From an uncultured Mycobacterium sp. (GTDB taxonomy: Bacteria > Actinomycetota > Actinomycetes > Mycobacteriales > Mycobacteriaceae): a DNA stretch of 64,000 nt. The position numbers and the translations under genes were made by a program. The notes under the pieces were generated by a model. It was not told the origin of the DNA. It saw only the letters and a program-made list of their open reading frames with translations, and made no database searches. The DNA is taken from assembly GCA_900078375.1 (NCBI GenBank), contig FLQS01000025.1, positions 1 through 64,000 of the forward strand. The letters run 5' to 3'. Position 1 is the stretch's first letter; each line of letters begins with the position of its first letter. This document shows positions 17,958 to 25,980 of the stretch, one piece after another.

Positions 17958-18839
17958 CTAGATCCGGGCTTCGGCGGCGATCGCGTTGTCGGTGGTCCGC
18001 AGCGGGCGGATCAACGCGTCCTGGGTGAACGACGCGATCAACTCGCCCTCCTGCGTGTGGACCGCCCCGCGGATATAAGACATGCCGGCACCGACCTGCG
18101 TGCTCTCGTGGGTGTAGAGCAGCCAACCGCTCCAACTGACCGGCTCGTGGAAGCTCACCGTGACGGTCATCGGCGCGGTCGAGACGGTGAAGTGCGACTG
18201 CGCGGTGCCGATCCCGGCGTGCGCGCGCATGGTCGTCGAGATGCCCAGATGCCCGGTGAAGTAGGCGATCAGGGCCTTGGCCAAGTCATCGCGCGTCGGG
18301 ATCGGCTCGTAGTGCAGCCACGCGTAAACCTCGGGCGGCCCCACCTCGTCGGGGCTGTTGATGTCGACGACGTCGACCAGCTTGACCTGCCGCCCCTGCA
18401 TCGGCATTTCGCAGACATTGGACTGATCCGGTCCGGCCACCTCAGGGCGCGGCAGCTGGTGGCGGATCACGTCAGGGGTGGGCACATCGGCGAGCACCGT
18501 GAACGTCATGCAGCGCTTGCCGTTCTGCGAGGCGGTGATGAAGGCGGTGGCGGTGGAGCGGCCTTCGGAGACGACGTCGATATCGAGCACCACCGGCGGG
18601 CCCACCAGCACCGCGCGGGCGAACACACTGTGTACCGAGCGAATTGACTTGCCCTCGAAGCGCTTTGCCGCGGCCACGATGGCTTGGGCGAGTACCTGGG
18701 TGCCCTCCACGACCTGGCGCTCGTCGGCGTCGGCGATACCGGTCGGTGCGATGAAGCGATCCTGGCTCTCGGCCTCGATGTCGAAGAGCTCGAGCAGGCG
18801 CGCCACTGTCCAAAGGTTCTCGCCAGAATTCGAAGCCAC
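17958..18839 (-). CDS. Acyl-CoA thioesterase, TesB-like double hot-dog
   Basis: The 293-residue product matches acyl-CoA thioesterase II-type proteins with two fused hot-dog domains. The N-terminal half includes VVEGTQVLAQAIVAAAKRF and RSVHSVFARAV. The C-terminal half contains AYFTGHLGISTTMRAH, SFHEPVSWSGWLLY and the terminal GELIASFTQDALIRP strand. It hydrolyses acyl-CoA to free acid and CoA. The GTG at 18839 has an AGGTGAGGG ribosome site; a longer in-frame ATG start would enter the divergent TetR gene. It shares an intergenic region with the TetR regulator, and an operator-like GGTAACGTCATT sits in that gap. Confidence 0.88.
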   Translation of the reverse strand: MASNSGENLWTVARLLELFDIEAESQDRFIAPTGIADADERQVVEGTQVLAQAIVAAAKRFEGKSIRSVHSVFARAVLVGPPVVLDIDVVSEGRSTATAFITASQNGKRCMTFTVLADVPTPDVIRHQLPRPEVAGPDQSNVCEMPMQGRQVKLVDVVDINSPDEVGPPEVYAWLHYEPIPTRDDLAKALIAYFTGHLGISTTMRAHAGIGTAQSHFTVSTAPMTVTVSFHEPVSWSGWLLYTHESTQVGAGMSYIRGAVHTQEGELIASFTQDALIRPLRTTDNAIAAEARI

Positions 18840-18869
18840 GTGTTCCCTCACCTCGTCGTGTTCCAAGAC

Positions 18870-18881
18870 GGTAACGTCATT
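18870..18881. promoter_or_regulatory. Putative TetR operator copy 1
   Basis: GGTAACGTCATT lies in the 76-bp gap between the divergent thioesterase and tetR start codons. The identical 12-mer recurs at 19596-19607, just upstream of the amidohydrolase operon, where it forms part of a 15-bp inverted repeat. Repetition in both intergenic regions around the same TetR gene suggests a shared binding site. Confidence 0.5.
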
Positions 18882-18915
18882 CTCGTCACTGTAACCCGAC
18901 CGATAAGCTGACCCG

Positions 18916-19536
18916 ATGGCCAAGGCCAACGAACGATCGCCCGACGCAATGACCGCCGATCCGGACTCCCGGGAGAGCCGCTTCATGCGGTCTGCGCTGT
19001 CGATTCTGGCCGAGACCGGCCGCACCGACTTCACCGTTCTGGAAGTCGTGGAGCGCTCGAAGACCTCGCTGCGGTCGTTCTACCAGCACTTCACCACCAA
19101 AGACGAGCTGCTGCTGGCGCTGATCGACACCATCATGGCCGAATCCACCAAGCGTTGGCGCAACGAGACCGACGGTCTGGCCGCCGCGGATGCGATGCGG
19201 TTGTTGATCGACCGGATCTGCACGCCGGCCGAATCCACCAAGCAGGACAGCATCAACCGCGGCCTGACCTACTACAACGACCACCTCGCCGAGACGCTGC
19301 CACGGGAGTACTCCCGCGTGCTGTCCCCGCTGCATCAACTGATCGGCGAGATCCTCGAACGCGGGAAGGACGAGGGTACGTTCCGGGGTGACCTGCAGTC
19401 CGAGACCACCGCCGCGCTCATCATGCAGGCGGTGCTCGGCGCGATGCGGCTGCGCAGCCTGGGTGCCGAACTCAACGGCGTCCCCATCGACGGGGCGCAT
19501 ATTTACGACTTCTGCGTGCGCGGCCTGCTGCCCTGA
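18916..19536 (+). CDS. TetR-family transcriptional regulator of the acyl-CoA cluster
   Basis: The 206-residue regulator has a TetR N-terminal helix-turn-helix (ESRFMRSALSILAETGRTDF ... TSLRSFYQHFTTKDELLLALI). Its C-terminal ligand domain is of the type common in mycobacterial lipid-metabolism TetRs. It diverges from the thioesterase-DUF427 operon and is followed 107 bp later by the amidohydrolase-acyl-CoA dehydrogenase operon. Both gaps contain the same 12-bp sequence, so it is probably the local repressor of both. The ligand is likely an acyl-CoA, an inference from the enzymes it flanks. Confidence 0.9.
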   Translation: MAKANERSPDAMTADPDSRESRFMRSALSILAETGRTDFTVLEVVERSKTSLRSFYQHFTTKDELLLALIDTIMAESTKRWRNETDGLAAADAMRLLIDRICTPAESTKQDSINRGLTYYNDHLAETLPREYSRVLSPLHQLIGEILERGKDEGTFRGDLQSETTAALIMQAVLGAMRLRSLGAELNGVPIDGAHIYDFCVRGLLP

Positions 19537-19595
19537 CCTGTTTGCGCTGGTAGATCTCCCTTTTTCGACCGATGTGTTTACCCAGCTCGCCGCGT

Positions 19596-19610
19596 GGTAA
19601 CGTCATTACC
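19596..19610. promoter_or_regulatory. Putative TetR operator copy 2, upstream of the amidohydrolase
   Basis: GGTAACGTCATTACC has perfect 5-bp inverted arms (GGTAA ... TTACC) and lies 33 bp before the amidohydrolase start codon. Its first 12 bases are identical to 18870-18881 on the other side of the tetR gene. Confidence 0.55.
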
Positions 19611-19643
19611 GTTATTCACCAATCAGACTCTCTGGAGGCGGCC

Positions 19644-20873
19644 ATGCCCTCGCGCGAGCTTCCCTATCCCGTGTTCGACGCCGACAACCACTTCTACGAG
19701 CCCCAGGAAGCGCTGACGCAATTCCTGCCGGACAACCGGAAGGGCGTCATCGACTACATCGACGTCAAGGGCCGCACCAAGATCGTGGTGCGCAACCACA
19801 TCAGCGACTACATCCCCAACCCGACCTTCGAGGTCGTCGCCCGCCCCGGCGCCCAGGAGGAGTACTTCCGGCACGGCAGCGGCGGCAAGAGCTACCGCGA
19901 GGTCATGGGCAAGCCGATGAAGGCCATCCCCGCGTTCCGCAACCCCGAGGCGCGCCTTGAGGTGCTCGACGGCCTGGGCCTGGACTACACGATCATGTTC
20001 CCGACCCTGGCCAGCCTGGTCGAGGAGCGACTCAAGGACGATCCGGAGCTGATCCTGGACATCGTCCATGCGCTCAACCAGTGGATGTATGAGACCTGGC
20101 AGTTCAACTACGAGGGCCGGATCTTCTCCACCCCGGTCATCAACCTGAGCATCGTCGACCGTGCGCTCGAGGAGCTCGAATGGTGCCTCGAGCGCGGCGC
20201 CAAGACCGTTCTCGTGCGCCCGGCACCCGTCGCGGGCTTCCGCGGCTCGCGCTCGATGGGCCTGCCCGAGTTCGATCCGTTCTGGGACGCCTGCGTCAAG
20301 GCCGGCATCCCGGTGTGCATGCACGCCTCGGACAGTGGCTACGCCGAGTACCTCAACGACTGGGAACCCGCCGAGGAGTTCCTGCCGTTCAAGCCGACGT
20401 CGTTCCGGATGGTCGCGATGGGCAAGCGGCCCATCGAGGACACCATGGCCGCGCTGGTGTGCCACGGCGCGCTGACCCGTAATCCGGATCTGCGGATCCT
20501 GTCCATCGAGAACGGCGCATCCTGGGTGCCCTACCTCTTCTACCAGTTCAAAGACGTCTACTCGAAGATGCCGCAGGAGTTCCCCGAGGATCCCATCCAG
20601 GCGTTCCGGCGCGGCGTGTACGTGGCGCCGTTCTGGGAGGATGACTTCAAGAAGATGGCCGAGCTGTGCGGCATCGACCGCATCATCTTCGGTTCGGACT
20701 GGCCGCACCCGGAGGGGTTGGCCAACCCGATCAACCTCGTCGACGACCTGGTTGCCCAGGGTCTGGACTCCGAAGGTCAGCGAAAGGTGATGGGCGGCAA
20801 CCTGGTCGACCTGTTCAAGGTCCCCAACGTGTCGGTCCACAAGCCCGACGTGCCTGCGCTCGTCATCGCCTGA
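19644..20873 (+). CDS. Amidohydrolase_2 family protein (ACMSD-like TIM barrel)
   Basis: The 409-residue metal-dependent hydrolase/decarboxylase-type TIM barrel opens with a DADNHFYEP segment. This replaces the usual DxHxH metal motif, so the first metal ligands are atypical. Later features are PVCMHASDSGY (strand-5 region histidine), LRILSIENGA and the C-terminal IIFGSDWPHPEG, which supplies the conserved aspartate. GGAGG precedes ATG 19644 by 5 bases. Such proteins act in aromatic or steroid-like degradation in mycobacteria, and this one heads an operon with two acyl-CoA dehydrogenases. The substrate is unknown. Confidence 0.88.
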   Translation: MPSRELPYPVFDADNHFYEPQEALTQFLPDNRKGVIDYIDVKGRTKIVVRNHISDYIPNPTFEVVARPGAQEEYFRHGSGGKSYREVMGKPMKAIPAFRNPEARLEVLDGLGLDYTIMFPTLASLVEERLKDDPELILDIVHALNQWMYETWQFNYEGRIFSTPVINLSIVDRALEELEWCLERGAKTVLVRPAPVAGFRGSRSMGLPEFDPFWDACVKAGIPVCMHASDSGYAEYLNDWEPAEEFLPFKPTSFRMVAMGKRPIEDTMAALVCHGALTRNPDLRILSIENGASWVPYLFYQFKDVYSKMPQEFPEDPIQAFRRGVYVAPFWEDDFKKMAELCGIDRIIFGSDWPHPEGLANPINLVDDLVAQGLDSEGQRKVMGGNLVDLFKVPNVSVHKPDVPALVIA

Positions 20874-20917
20874 CCGTTCCGACTGACCACCACCACTGAA
20901 CAGGCTGGACTGGCTCT

Positions 20918-22057
20918 ATGACAGATGTCGCCAATCCCGAACAGATGTTGTTTGCGTCGACGACGCAGGCCTTCCTGGAGAAGGAGGCATCACTGAGCCG
21001 GGTGCGCGAGCTGCACGCCGCGGACACCTCCTTCGACAGCGCGTGGTGGCAGCGGGCGGCCGAGCTCGGCTGGGCCAGCCTGCTGGTCCCGGAAGAGCTT
21101 GGCGGCGGCAGTGTTTCGGGTGACGGGCTGGCCGATCTCGCCTTGGTGGCCGAACAGATCGGCCACAGTGTGGCACCGGGTCCGCTGCATCCGGTCAGCG
21201 TCGTACTGGCGGGTCTGGTCGAGGCGCCCGACGGACACCAAGACACCATCGATGCACTGGTGGCCGGCGAACTGGTGGCGTCATGGGCGGTCTACGAACC
21301 GCGCCGGCCGCTGTCCCCGTTGCAGCCGAGTGTGACCGCGACGCGCACCGAGTCCGGTTACCGCATCGACGGGGTCAAGGACCGTGTCGAGGCGGGCACC
21401 GAAGCCGGCGTCTTCCTGGTGGTCGCCGATCTCGACGGCAGTCCTCGCCAATTTCTGGTCCCCGCCGACCGCGCAGTAGTCACCGAGCAGCGCTCCGTCG
21501 ACATGGTGAAGCGTTATGCCCGAGTGGAATTCGATGGTGCCGAAGTCGACGAGACCGCCGCGGTCGGCGACGCCACGCAGACACCGGCAATCATCGAGCG
21601 GCAGCGCCAGGTCGCGTTGGTGCTGCAGTGCGCGGAAATCGTCGGGATTCTGGACGCCGTGCTGGCCATGACGACCCAGTGGATGTTCGATCGCCATAGT
21701 TTCGGCAGGCCGCTGGCCTCCTACCAGGCGCTCAAGCATCGGCTCGCCGATATGAAGATGTGGTTCGAGGCGTGCCGGGGAACGACGGCGGGCGCGGTGG
21801 CCGCGGTGTCGGCGCGCTCGGAGGACGCCACCCTTCTGGTCAGCGTCGCCAAAGCCTATGTGGCCGAACGTGCCCCGCTGATGCTGCAGGATTGTGTGCA
21901 ACTGCACGGCGGGATCGGTGTCACCTGGGAGCACGACCTGCACTTGTTCCTGCGCCGTGCCGCGTTGTACCGCGCGCTCTACGGTTCACCGGAGGATCAC
22001 CACCGCGCGGTGTACGCATTGAGTGCCAAGACCGCACCACAGGAGGCTTCGGCATGA
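20918..22057 (+). CDS. Acyl-CoA dehydrogenase, first of a tandem pair
   Basis: The 379-residue FAD-dependent dehydrogenase has the N-terminal helical domain (WWQRAAELGWASLLVPEELGGG), a shortened middle beta domain, and the C-terminal helical domain ending in QLHGGIGVTWEHDLHLFLRRA. The glutamate of WEHD is the probable catalytic base. The middle domain is divergent and lacks a clear flavin-contact motif. This is typical of one subunit in the heteromeric mycobacterial FadE pairs that oxidise sterol side-chain CoA esters. It overlaps the next dehydrogenase by 4 bp (ATGA), supporting an alpha-beta complex. Confidence 0.88.
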   Translation: MTDVANPEQMLFASTTQAFLEKEASLSRVRELHAADTSFDSAWWQRAAELGWASLLVPEELGGGSVSGDGLADLALVAEQIGHSVAPGPLHPVSVVLAGLVEAPDGHQDTIDALVAGELVASWAVYEPRRPLSPLQPSVTATRTESGYRIDGVKDRVEAGTEAGVFLVVADLDGSPRQFLVPADRAVVTEQRSVDMVKRYARVEFDGAEVDETAAVGDATQTPAIIERQRQVALVLQCAEIVGILDAVLAMTTQWMFDRHSFGRPLASYQALKHRLADMKMWFEACRGTTAGAVAAVSARSEDATLLVSVAKAYVAERAPLMLQDCVQLHGGIGVTWEHDLHLFLRRAALYRALYGSPEDHHRAVYALSAKTAPQEASA

Positions 22058-23313
22058 CCGACACCGCGATCACCGTGGCCACCGAATCGGTCGCCGATTT
22101 CGCTGCCAGGGCCCGGACCTGGCTGGCCGAGAACATGCCGACCATCGACCCGGATCATCCACCGTTCTCGGTGCGCGCCGAACAAGCCTCCTGGGATCGC
22201 GCCCAAGAACTGCAGAAGCGCTTGTACGAGGGCGGTTTCGCCGGGATCTGCTTCCCCCGCGAGTACGGCGGGCTGGGCCTGGACCTTGCCTATCAGCGGG
22301 CCTTCAACGCCGAGTGTCGTCGCTACGAGATGCCACTGATCCTCAATGTGCCATCGCTGAGCATCTGTTCGGCGACGATCCTCGACATGGGCACCGAAAG
22401 CCAAAAACGCGAACGTATTTCGGCTGCCATCCGCGGCGACGAGGTGCTTTGCCAGCTGCTGAGTGAACCCAGCGGCGGCTCAGATCTGGCCGGGGTCATC
22501 ACCCGCGCAGATCGCCGTGGCGACACCTGGGTCATCAATGGCGCCAAGACGTGGAGCACCAGCGCGTTCGCCGCCGACTACGGGCTGCTGCTGGCGCGCA
22601 CCGACTGGACCGTGCCCAAGCACGAGGGCCTGACCATGTTCCTGGTGCCACTGAATTCCCCCGGAATCACCATGCGCCGGATCAAAGAGGTCAACGGTAA
22701 CGAGGAATTCTGCGAGGAGTTCTTCGACGGCCTGGAACTGGGTGACGACGCCGTGGTCGGCGAGGTCAACAACGGTTGGGAAGTGGCGTCCCGTCAGCTG
22801 TTCCACGAACGTCGTGCGGTCGGCGGCGGATCGGAATTCGCCAGTGGAACCGGCGCGGAGAACGCCAGCGAGATGCCGCCAGACCATGTCGGCCTGGCTG
22901 AGCGCACCGGGCAGGGCGACGACCCGGCGGTGCAGAACCTCGCCGGTCGCGCGTTGGTGCGCCGCATCGTCAAAGACCAGCTCATCGATCACGTCGGAAC
23001 CGCAATCGGCAACGGCACGCTGCCGCCCAACGCCGGCACGCTGATCCGGCTGTTCCACGCCGAGACAACCGAACTCGAAGTCGACACCGCGCTGGCGATC
23101 GCCGGTACCGCCGGCGTGGTCGACGAAGGTGGCGAGCTGTCCGACCTCCTGGATATCGGGGTGCGGTATCTGTCGCGACAGACCGGTTCGCTGGGCGGCG
23201 GTAGCAGTGAGATGGCCCGCAACGTGATCAGCGAGCGCATCCTCGGCTTCCCGCGCGAGCTGGCCGCCGATAAGGGTGTGCCGTTCAATCAGGTCAAGCG
23301 CGGCCGCACCTAG
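22054..23313 (+). CDS. Acyl-CoA dehydrogenase, second of a tandem pair
   Basis: The 419-residue product has better-conserved acyl-CoA dehydrogenase motifs than its partner: GFAGICFPREYGGLGL, the flavin/substrate segment QLLSEPSGGSDLAG, WVINGAKTWST and the C-terminal GSSEMARNVISERILGFPRE. The ATG at 22054 overlaps the preceding stop and has AGGAGG upstream. The natural reading is a heteromeric enzyme with the upstream gene product, introducing a 2,3-double bond into an unusual acyl-CoA. Its stop overlaps that of the convergent radical SAM gene in CTAG at 23310-23313. Confidence 0.92.
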   Translation: MTDTAITVATESVADFAARARTWLAENMPTIDPDHPPFSVRAEQASWDRAQELQKRLYEGGFAGICFPREYGGLGLDLAYQRAFNAECRRYEMPLILNVPSLSICSATILDMGTESQKRERISAAIRGDEVLCQLLSEPSGGSDLAGVITRADRRGDTWVINGAKTWSTSAFAADYGLLLARTDWTVPKHEGLTMFLVPLNSPGITMRRIKEVNGNEEFCEEFFDGLELGDDAVVGEVNNGWEVASRQLFHERRAVGGGSEFASGTGAENASEMPPDHVGLAERTGQGDDPAVQNLAGRALVRRIVKDQLIDHVGTAIGNGTLPPNAGTLIRLFHAETTELEVDTALAIAGTAGVVDEGGELSDLLDIGVRYLSRQTGSLGGGSSEMARNVISERILGFPRELAADKGVPFNQVKRGRT

Positions 23314-24323
23314 AAGAGCGTCGGCTGTGGCTCGGGTTCGGCGACGGCAGGCGGCGGGGCCGCGCTGAACGGCCGGTGGTCACCAGCCAGGCGATGCTTG
23401 GCCACCAGGGGCGCCACTCGCCGGCGCAGCATGTCGCGGTACTCGGCGGGTAGGTAGGCGCCGCGCCGGTACAGCTGACGGTAGGGCGCAACGAGTTCGG
23501 GATGTGAGCGCGCCAGCCAGGTCATGAACCAGCCACGCGTCGAACTGCGCAGGTGCAACCCGAACACCGTGACGCTGGTGGCGCCCGCTGCAGCGATCTG
23601 CCCGAGCAGGCCGTCGAGATGTTCGGCCGAGTCGGTCAGGTGCGGTAGTACCGGGGCGACCATCACGTGGCAGTCCAACCCGGCGTCGCGCACCGCGGCA
23701 ATGAGCCCGAGCCGAGCCTGCGGCGACGGGGTGCCGGGTTCGACGTCGCGGTGTAGATCGGGGTCGCCGACGGCCAGTGATATCGCGACTGACACCGGAA
23801 CCTGTTGTGCCACATCGACAATCAGGTCCAGATCCCGGCGCAGCAACGTGCCCTTGGTGAGGATCGACAGCGGTGTCCCCGAGCCTGCGAGCGCACCGAT
23901 GATGCCCGGCATCAACGCGTAGCGCCCCTCGGCCCGTTGATAGGGATCGGTATTGGTGCCCAGCGCCACCGTTTCCCGGCGCCAGGACGGGCGGTGGAGC
24001 TCACGGCGGAGCACGTCGACAATGTTGGTCTTCACCACGATCTGGCTGTCGAAATCCGCGCCTGGATCGAACTCCAGATATTCGTGGGTGGGCCGGGCGA
24101 AGCAGTACCGACAGGCATGCGAGCAGCCACGGTAGCCGTTAACGGTGAACCGGAACGGCAGCATCGCGGCGGCGGGGATCTTGTTCAGTGCCGACTTGCA
24201 CAGCACCTCGTGAAAGGTGATGCCGTCGAATTGCGGGGTGCGCACGCTGCGCACCAGGCCGATGCGCTGCAGGCCGGGCAGCGCGCCGTCATCGACCGCT
24301 ATCCCCTGGCCGCTCCACCGCAT
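23310..24323 (-). CDS. Rv2578c-family radical SAM protein
   Basis: The 337-residue radical SAM enzyme has the CX3CX2C iron-sulfur motif GCSHACRYC (Cys67, Cys71, Cys74). This cysteine spacing and the FRFTVNGYRG lead-in are characteristic of the spore-photoproduct-lyase-like/Rv2578c group. Further conserved segments are ETVALGTNTDPYQRAEG and LSILTKGTLLRRDLDLI. The substrate is not established. In M. tuberculosis the orthologue belongs to the LexA regulon, and here a perfect SOS box ends 8 bases before the ATG, so DNA-damage induction is expected. The C-terminus is a Pro/Glu-rich tail. Confidence 0.93.
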   Translation of the reverse strand: MRWSGQGIAVDDGALPGLQRIGLVRSVRTPQFDGITFHEVLCKSALNKIPAAAMLPFRFTVNGYRGCSHACRYCFARPTHEYLEFDPGADFDSQIVVKTNIVDVLRRELHRPSWRRETVALGTNTDPYQRAEGRYALMPGIIGALAGSGTPLSILTKGTLLRRDLDLIVDVAQQVPVSVAISLAVGDPDLHRDVEPGTPSPQARLGLIAAVRDAGLDCHVMVAPVLPHLTDSAEHLDGLLGQIAAAGATSVTVFGLHLRSSTRGWFMTWLARSHPELVAPYRQLYRRGAYLPAEYRDMLRRRVAPLVAKHRLAGDHRPFSAAPPPAVAEPEPQPTLF

Positions 24324-24331
24324 CGTTCTAT

Positions 24332-24347
24332 TCGAACGAACGTTCGA
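24332..24347 (-). promoter_or_regulatory. LexA-binding SOS box
   Basis: The sequence TCGAACGAACGTTCGA is a perfect TCGAAC-N4-GTTCGA palindrome, the mycobacterial SOS consensus. It is 8 bases upstream of the start codon of the radical SAM gene. At that distance the transcript would have a very short or no leader, and LexA would overlap the promoter. Confidence 0.9.
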
Positions 24348-24377
24348 TCATCTGTCAATGCCCGATGCAGGACGAAT

Positions 24378-25034
24378 CTAGTCGTCCAGCTCCCCCGCGA
24401 TGCCGCGCTCGAGCGCGGCCGTGGTCCGGTCGGGCAGCACAAGAAGCCCGTCGAGCTCGCCGCGGGCCAGCTCGTAAGCCCGCTCCCGCTCCTGCGGGGT
24501 GGCGCCTCGGTCGGCGGCCACCCGCAGCAGACTTTGGGCGCGGGTCATCCGCTGCTGATCCGCGCGGGAGAAGTCGCTGCGCCGGCGCCGCCGGGCCTCG
24601 TTCTCGGCGGCATCGAACGCGGTCACATACTCCTCGACGGCGTCAAGGTACTGCCGCGCGGCCTCGACATCGTCGAGCAGGTCCTCAGCCTTGCCGGGCC
24701 GCAGCAGCTCTGCGCGCAGTTTGGCCCGGTGGAATCCCACCGTCAGCGGATCGCGCATATCGGTCATCGCCGGGAAGTCGAGCAGTTTGGCGGCGTCGAG
24801 TTCGTACTCAAGCCAGCGGGCGTCGGTCCGGTTGCGTTCGTCGATCACCCGGGTGATGGTGCGCCATTGTGCCGCTTGGCTTTTCGGCGCATCTCGACGG
24901 GCGACCGGCGGGGCCTGCTCAGATTCGTTCTGCCGTTTGGTGAGAGCGGAGACACCCCGGAACGCGGCATAAAGCGCGCCGGCGATCGGCACGATGACGA
25001 GCAGCAGCTCCACCAACCGGAATATCAGCCCCAC
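24378..25034 (-). CDS. Conserved membrane-anchored protein with charged helical domain
   Basis: The 218-residue product has one N-terminal helix (about residues 5-27). A long soluble region very rich in Arg, Glu, Asp and Ala follows and is predicted to be mostly helical (RAELLRPGKAEDLLDDVEAARQ, SRADQQRMTRAQSLLR, ERAYELARGELDGLLVLPD). No catalytic motif is visible. The start is GTG 25034. It sits 54 bp upstream of the radical SAM gene on the same strand, with the SOS box between them. In M. tuberculosis the gene next to Rv2578c at this site is the haloalkane dehalogenase Rv2579; that gene is absent here. Confidence 0.75.
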   Translation of the reverse strand: MGLIFRLVELLLVIVPIAGALYAAFRGVSALTKRQNESEQAPPVARRDAPKSQAAQWRTITRVIDERNRTDARWLEYELDAAKLLDFPAMTDMRDPLTVGFHRAKLRAELLRPGKAEDLLDDVEAARQYLDAVEEYVTAFDAAENEARRRRRSDFSRADQQRMTRAQSLLRVAADRGATPQERERAYELARGELDGLLVLPDRTTAALERGIAGELDD

Positions 25035-25065
25035 CTAGTCAGGATGCCACCTCGCGGGTGCCGGG

Positions 25066-25965
25066 CTAGCCGGGTCCGTCGCTGGCCGCGGCGAGCAACG
25101 GAACCAGCACGTCACCGACGGGCGTGCCCAACCCGTGCCCGGCGGCCTTGCGCACGATGACGTTGTTGCGGATGTCCCATTCCAGCCGGCGACGCGCTTC
25201 GGCGTCGGTGAGCATCGACGTGGTCAGATCCTCGGGTGCGGCGGCGAACATGTCGGTCACCTCGTCGATGACGGAATCGGGCAGCCGAGCGCCCTCCGCG
25301 CGGGCCACGGCCAGGCACTCGGCCAGGTAGCGCCGCGCAAGAGCCGCAATGTCGGGGCGGCGGAACATCCCGGACCGCCGTCGGGCCAACACCATGAAGC
25401 CGGCCAGCGCGTTGAACAAAAGCTTGCGCCACGCCTCAGTCCTGAAGTCGGGCTCGAGCTCGACGATCATCCCCGCCGGACGCAGCACCGCCGCAAGGGT
25501 TTCCGCGTCCGCGCTGTCGGGCAGCACCAGACGCGCTTCGGTGCGCAGCCGCACCCAGCCGTCCGGCTGCAGCTCCGCCGAGAACCACACCACGGCGGGC
25601 ACGATATGCGCCGACGGGCTGAAACGGCCGACCCGCTCGATCTGTTCGACACCGTTCTGCAGGACGCAGACAATCGTGTGGTCGTCGCACAGGCGGTGCA
25701 GCCAGCCGGCCGCCTGCTCGTTCTGGGAATCCTTGACCGCCAGGAACACCAGGTCGACGGGGCCTGCGACGCCATCCGGGTCGGTCAGCACCGGGCCGGG
25801 CACCACAATCGGCTGCTTGTCGTCAGGCCGGACCTCGATCTGATCGCGCGGGGTGTGCCCGCACACTGTCACCGAATGGCCCGCGGCGTGCAGCAGTGCG
25901 GCGACCGTAGAACCGATCGCGCCGGGACCGACAAGTGCTATCGAGGTGCCCACCGCTCCCAACAT
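25066..25965 (-). CDS. Ketopantoate reductase (ApbA/PanE)-family oxidoreductase
   Basis: The 299-residue product has the N-terminal NADP-binding motif ALVGPGAIGSTVA, then LVFLAVKDSQNEQA, VLQNGVEQIE and the C-terminal helical domain with WRKLLFNALAGFMVL. This corresponds to the KxxxN region, in which Lys and Asn contact the substrate. The closest mycobacterial relative by context is Rv2573. It probably reduces a 2-oxo acid, but whether it makes pantoate is unsure, because mycobacteria also carry other candidates. The ATG at 25965 lies only 15 bp from the divergent GNAT start codon. Confidence 0.85.
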   Translation of the reverse strand: MLGAVGTSIALVGPGAIGSTVAALLHAAGHSVTVCGHTPRDQIEVRPDDKQPIVVPGPVLTDPDGVAGPVDLVFLAVKDSQNEQAAGWLHRLCDDHTIVCVLQNGVEQIERVGRFSPSAHIVPAVVWFSAELQPDGWVRLRTEARLVLPDSADAETLAAVLRPAGMIVELEPDFRTEAWRKLLFNALAGFMVLARRRSGMFRRPDIAALARRYLAECLAVARAEGARLPDSVIDEVTDMFAAAPEDLTTSMLTDAEARRRLEWDIRNNVIVRKAAGHGLGTPVGDVLVPLLAAASDGPG

Positions 25966-25980
25966 ACTTACGGTGGCTGG

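Noticed and set aside
19623..20840. 405-codon minus-strand open frame
   Set aside because: It is antisense to the amidohydrolase, which has clear family motifs and a Shine-Dalgarno.
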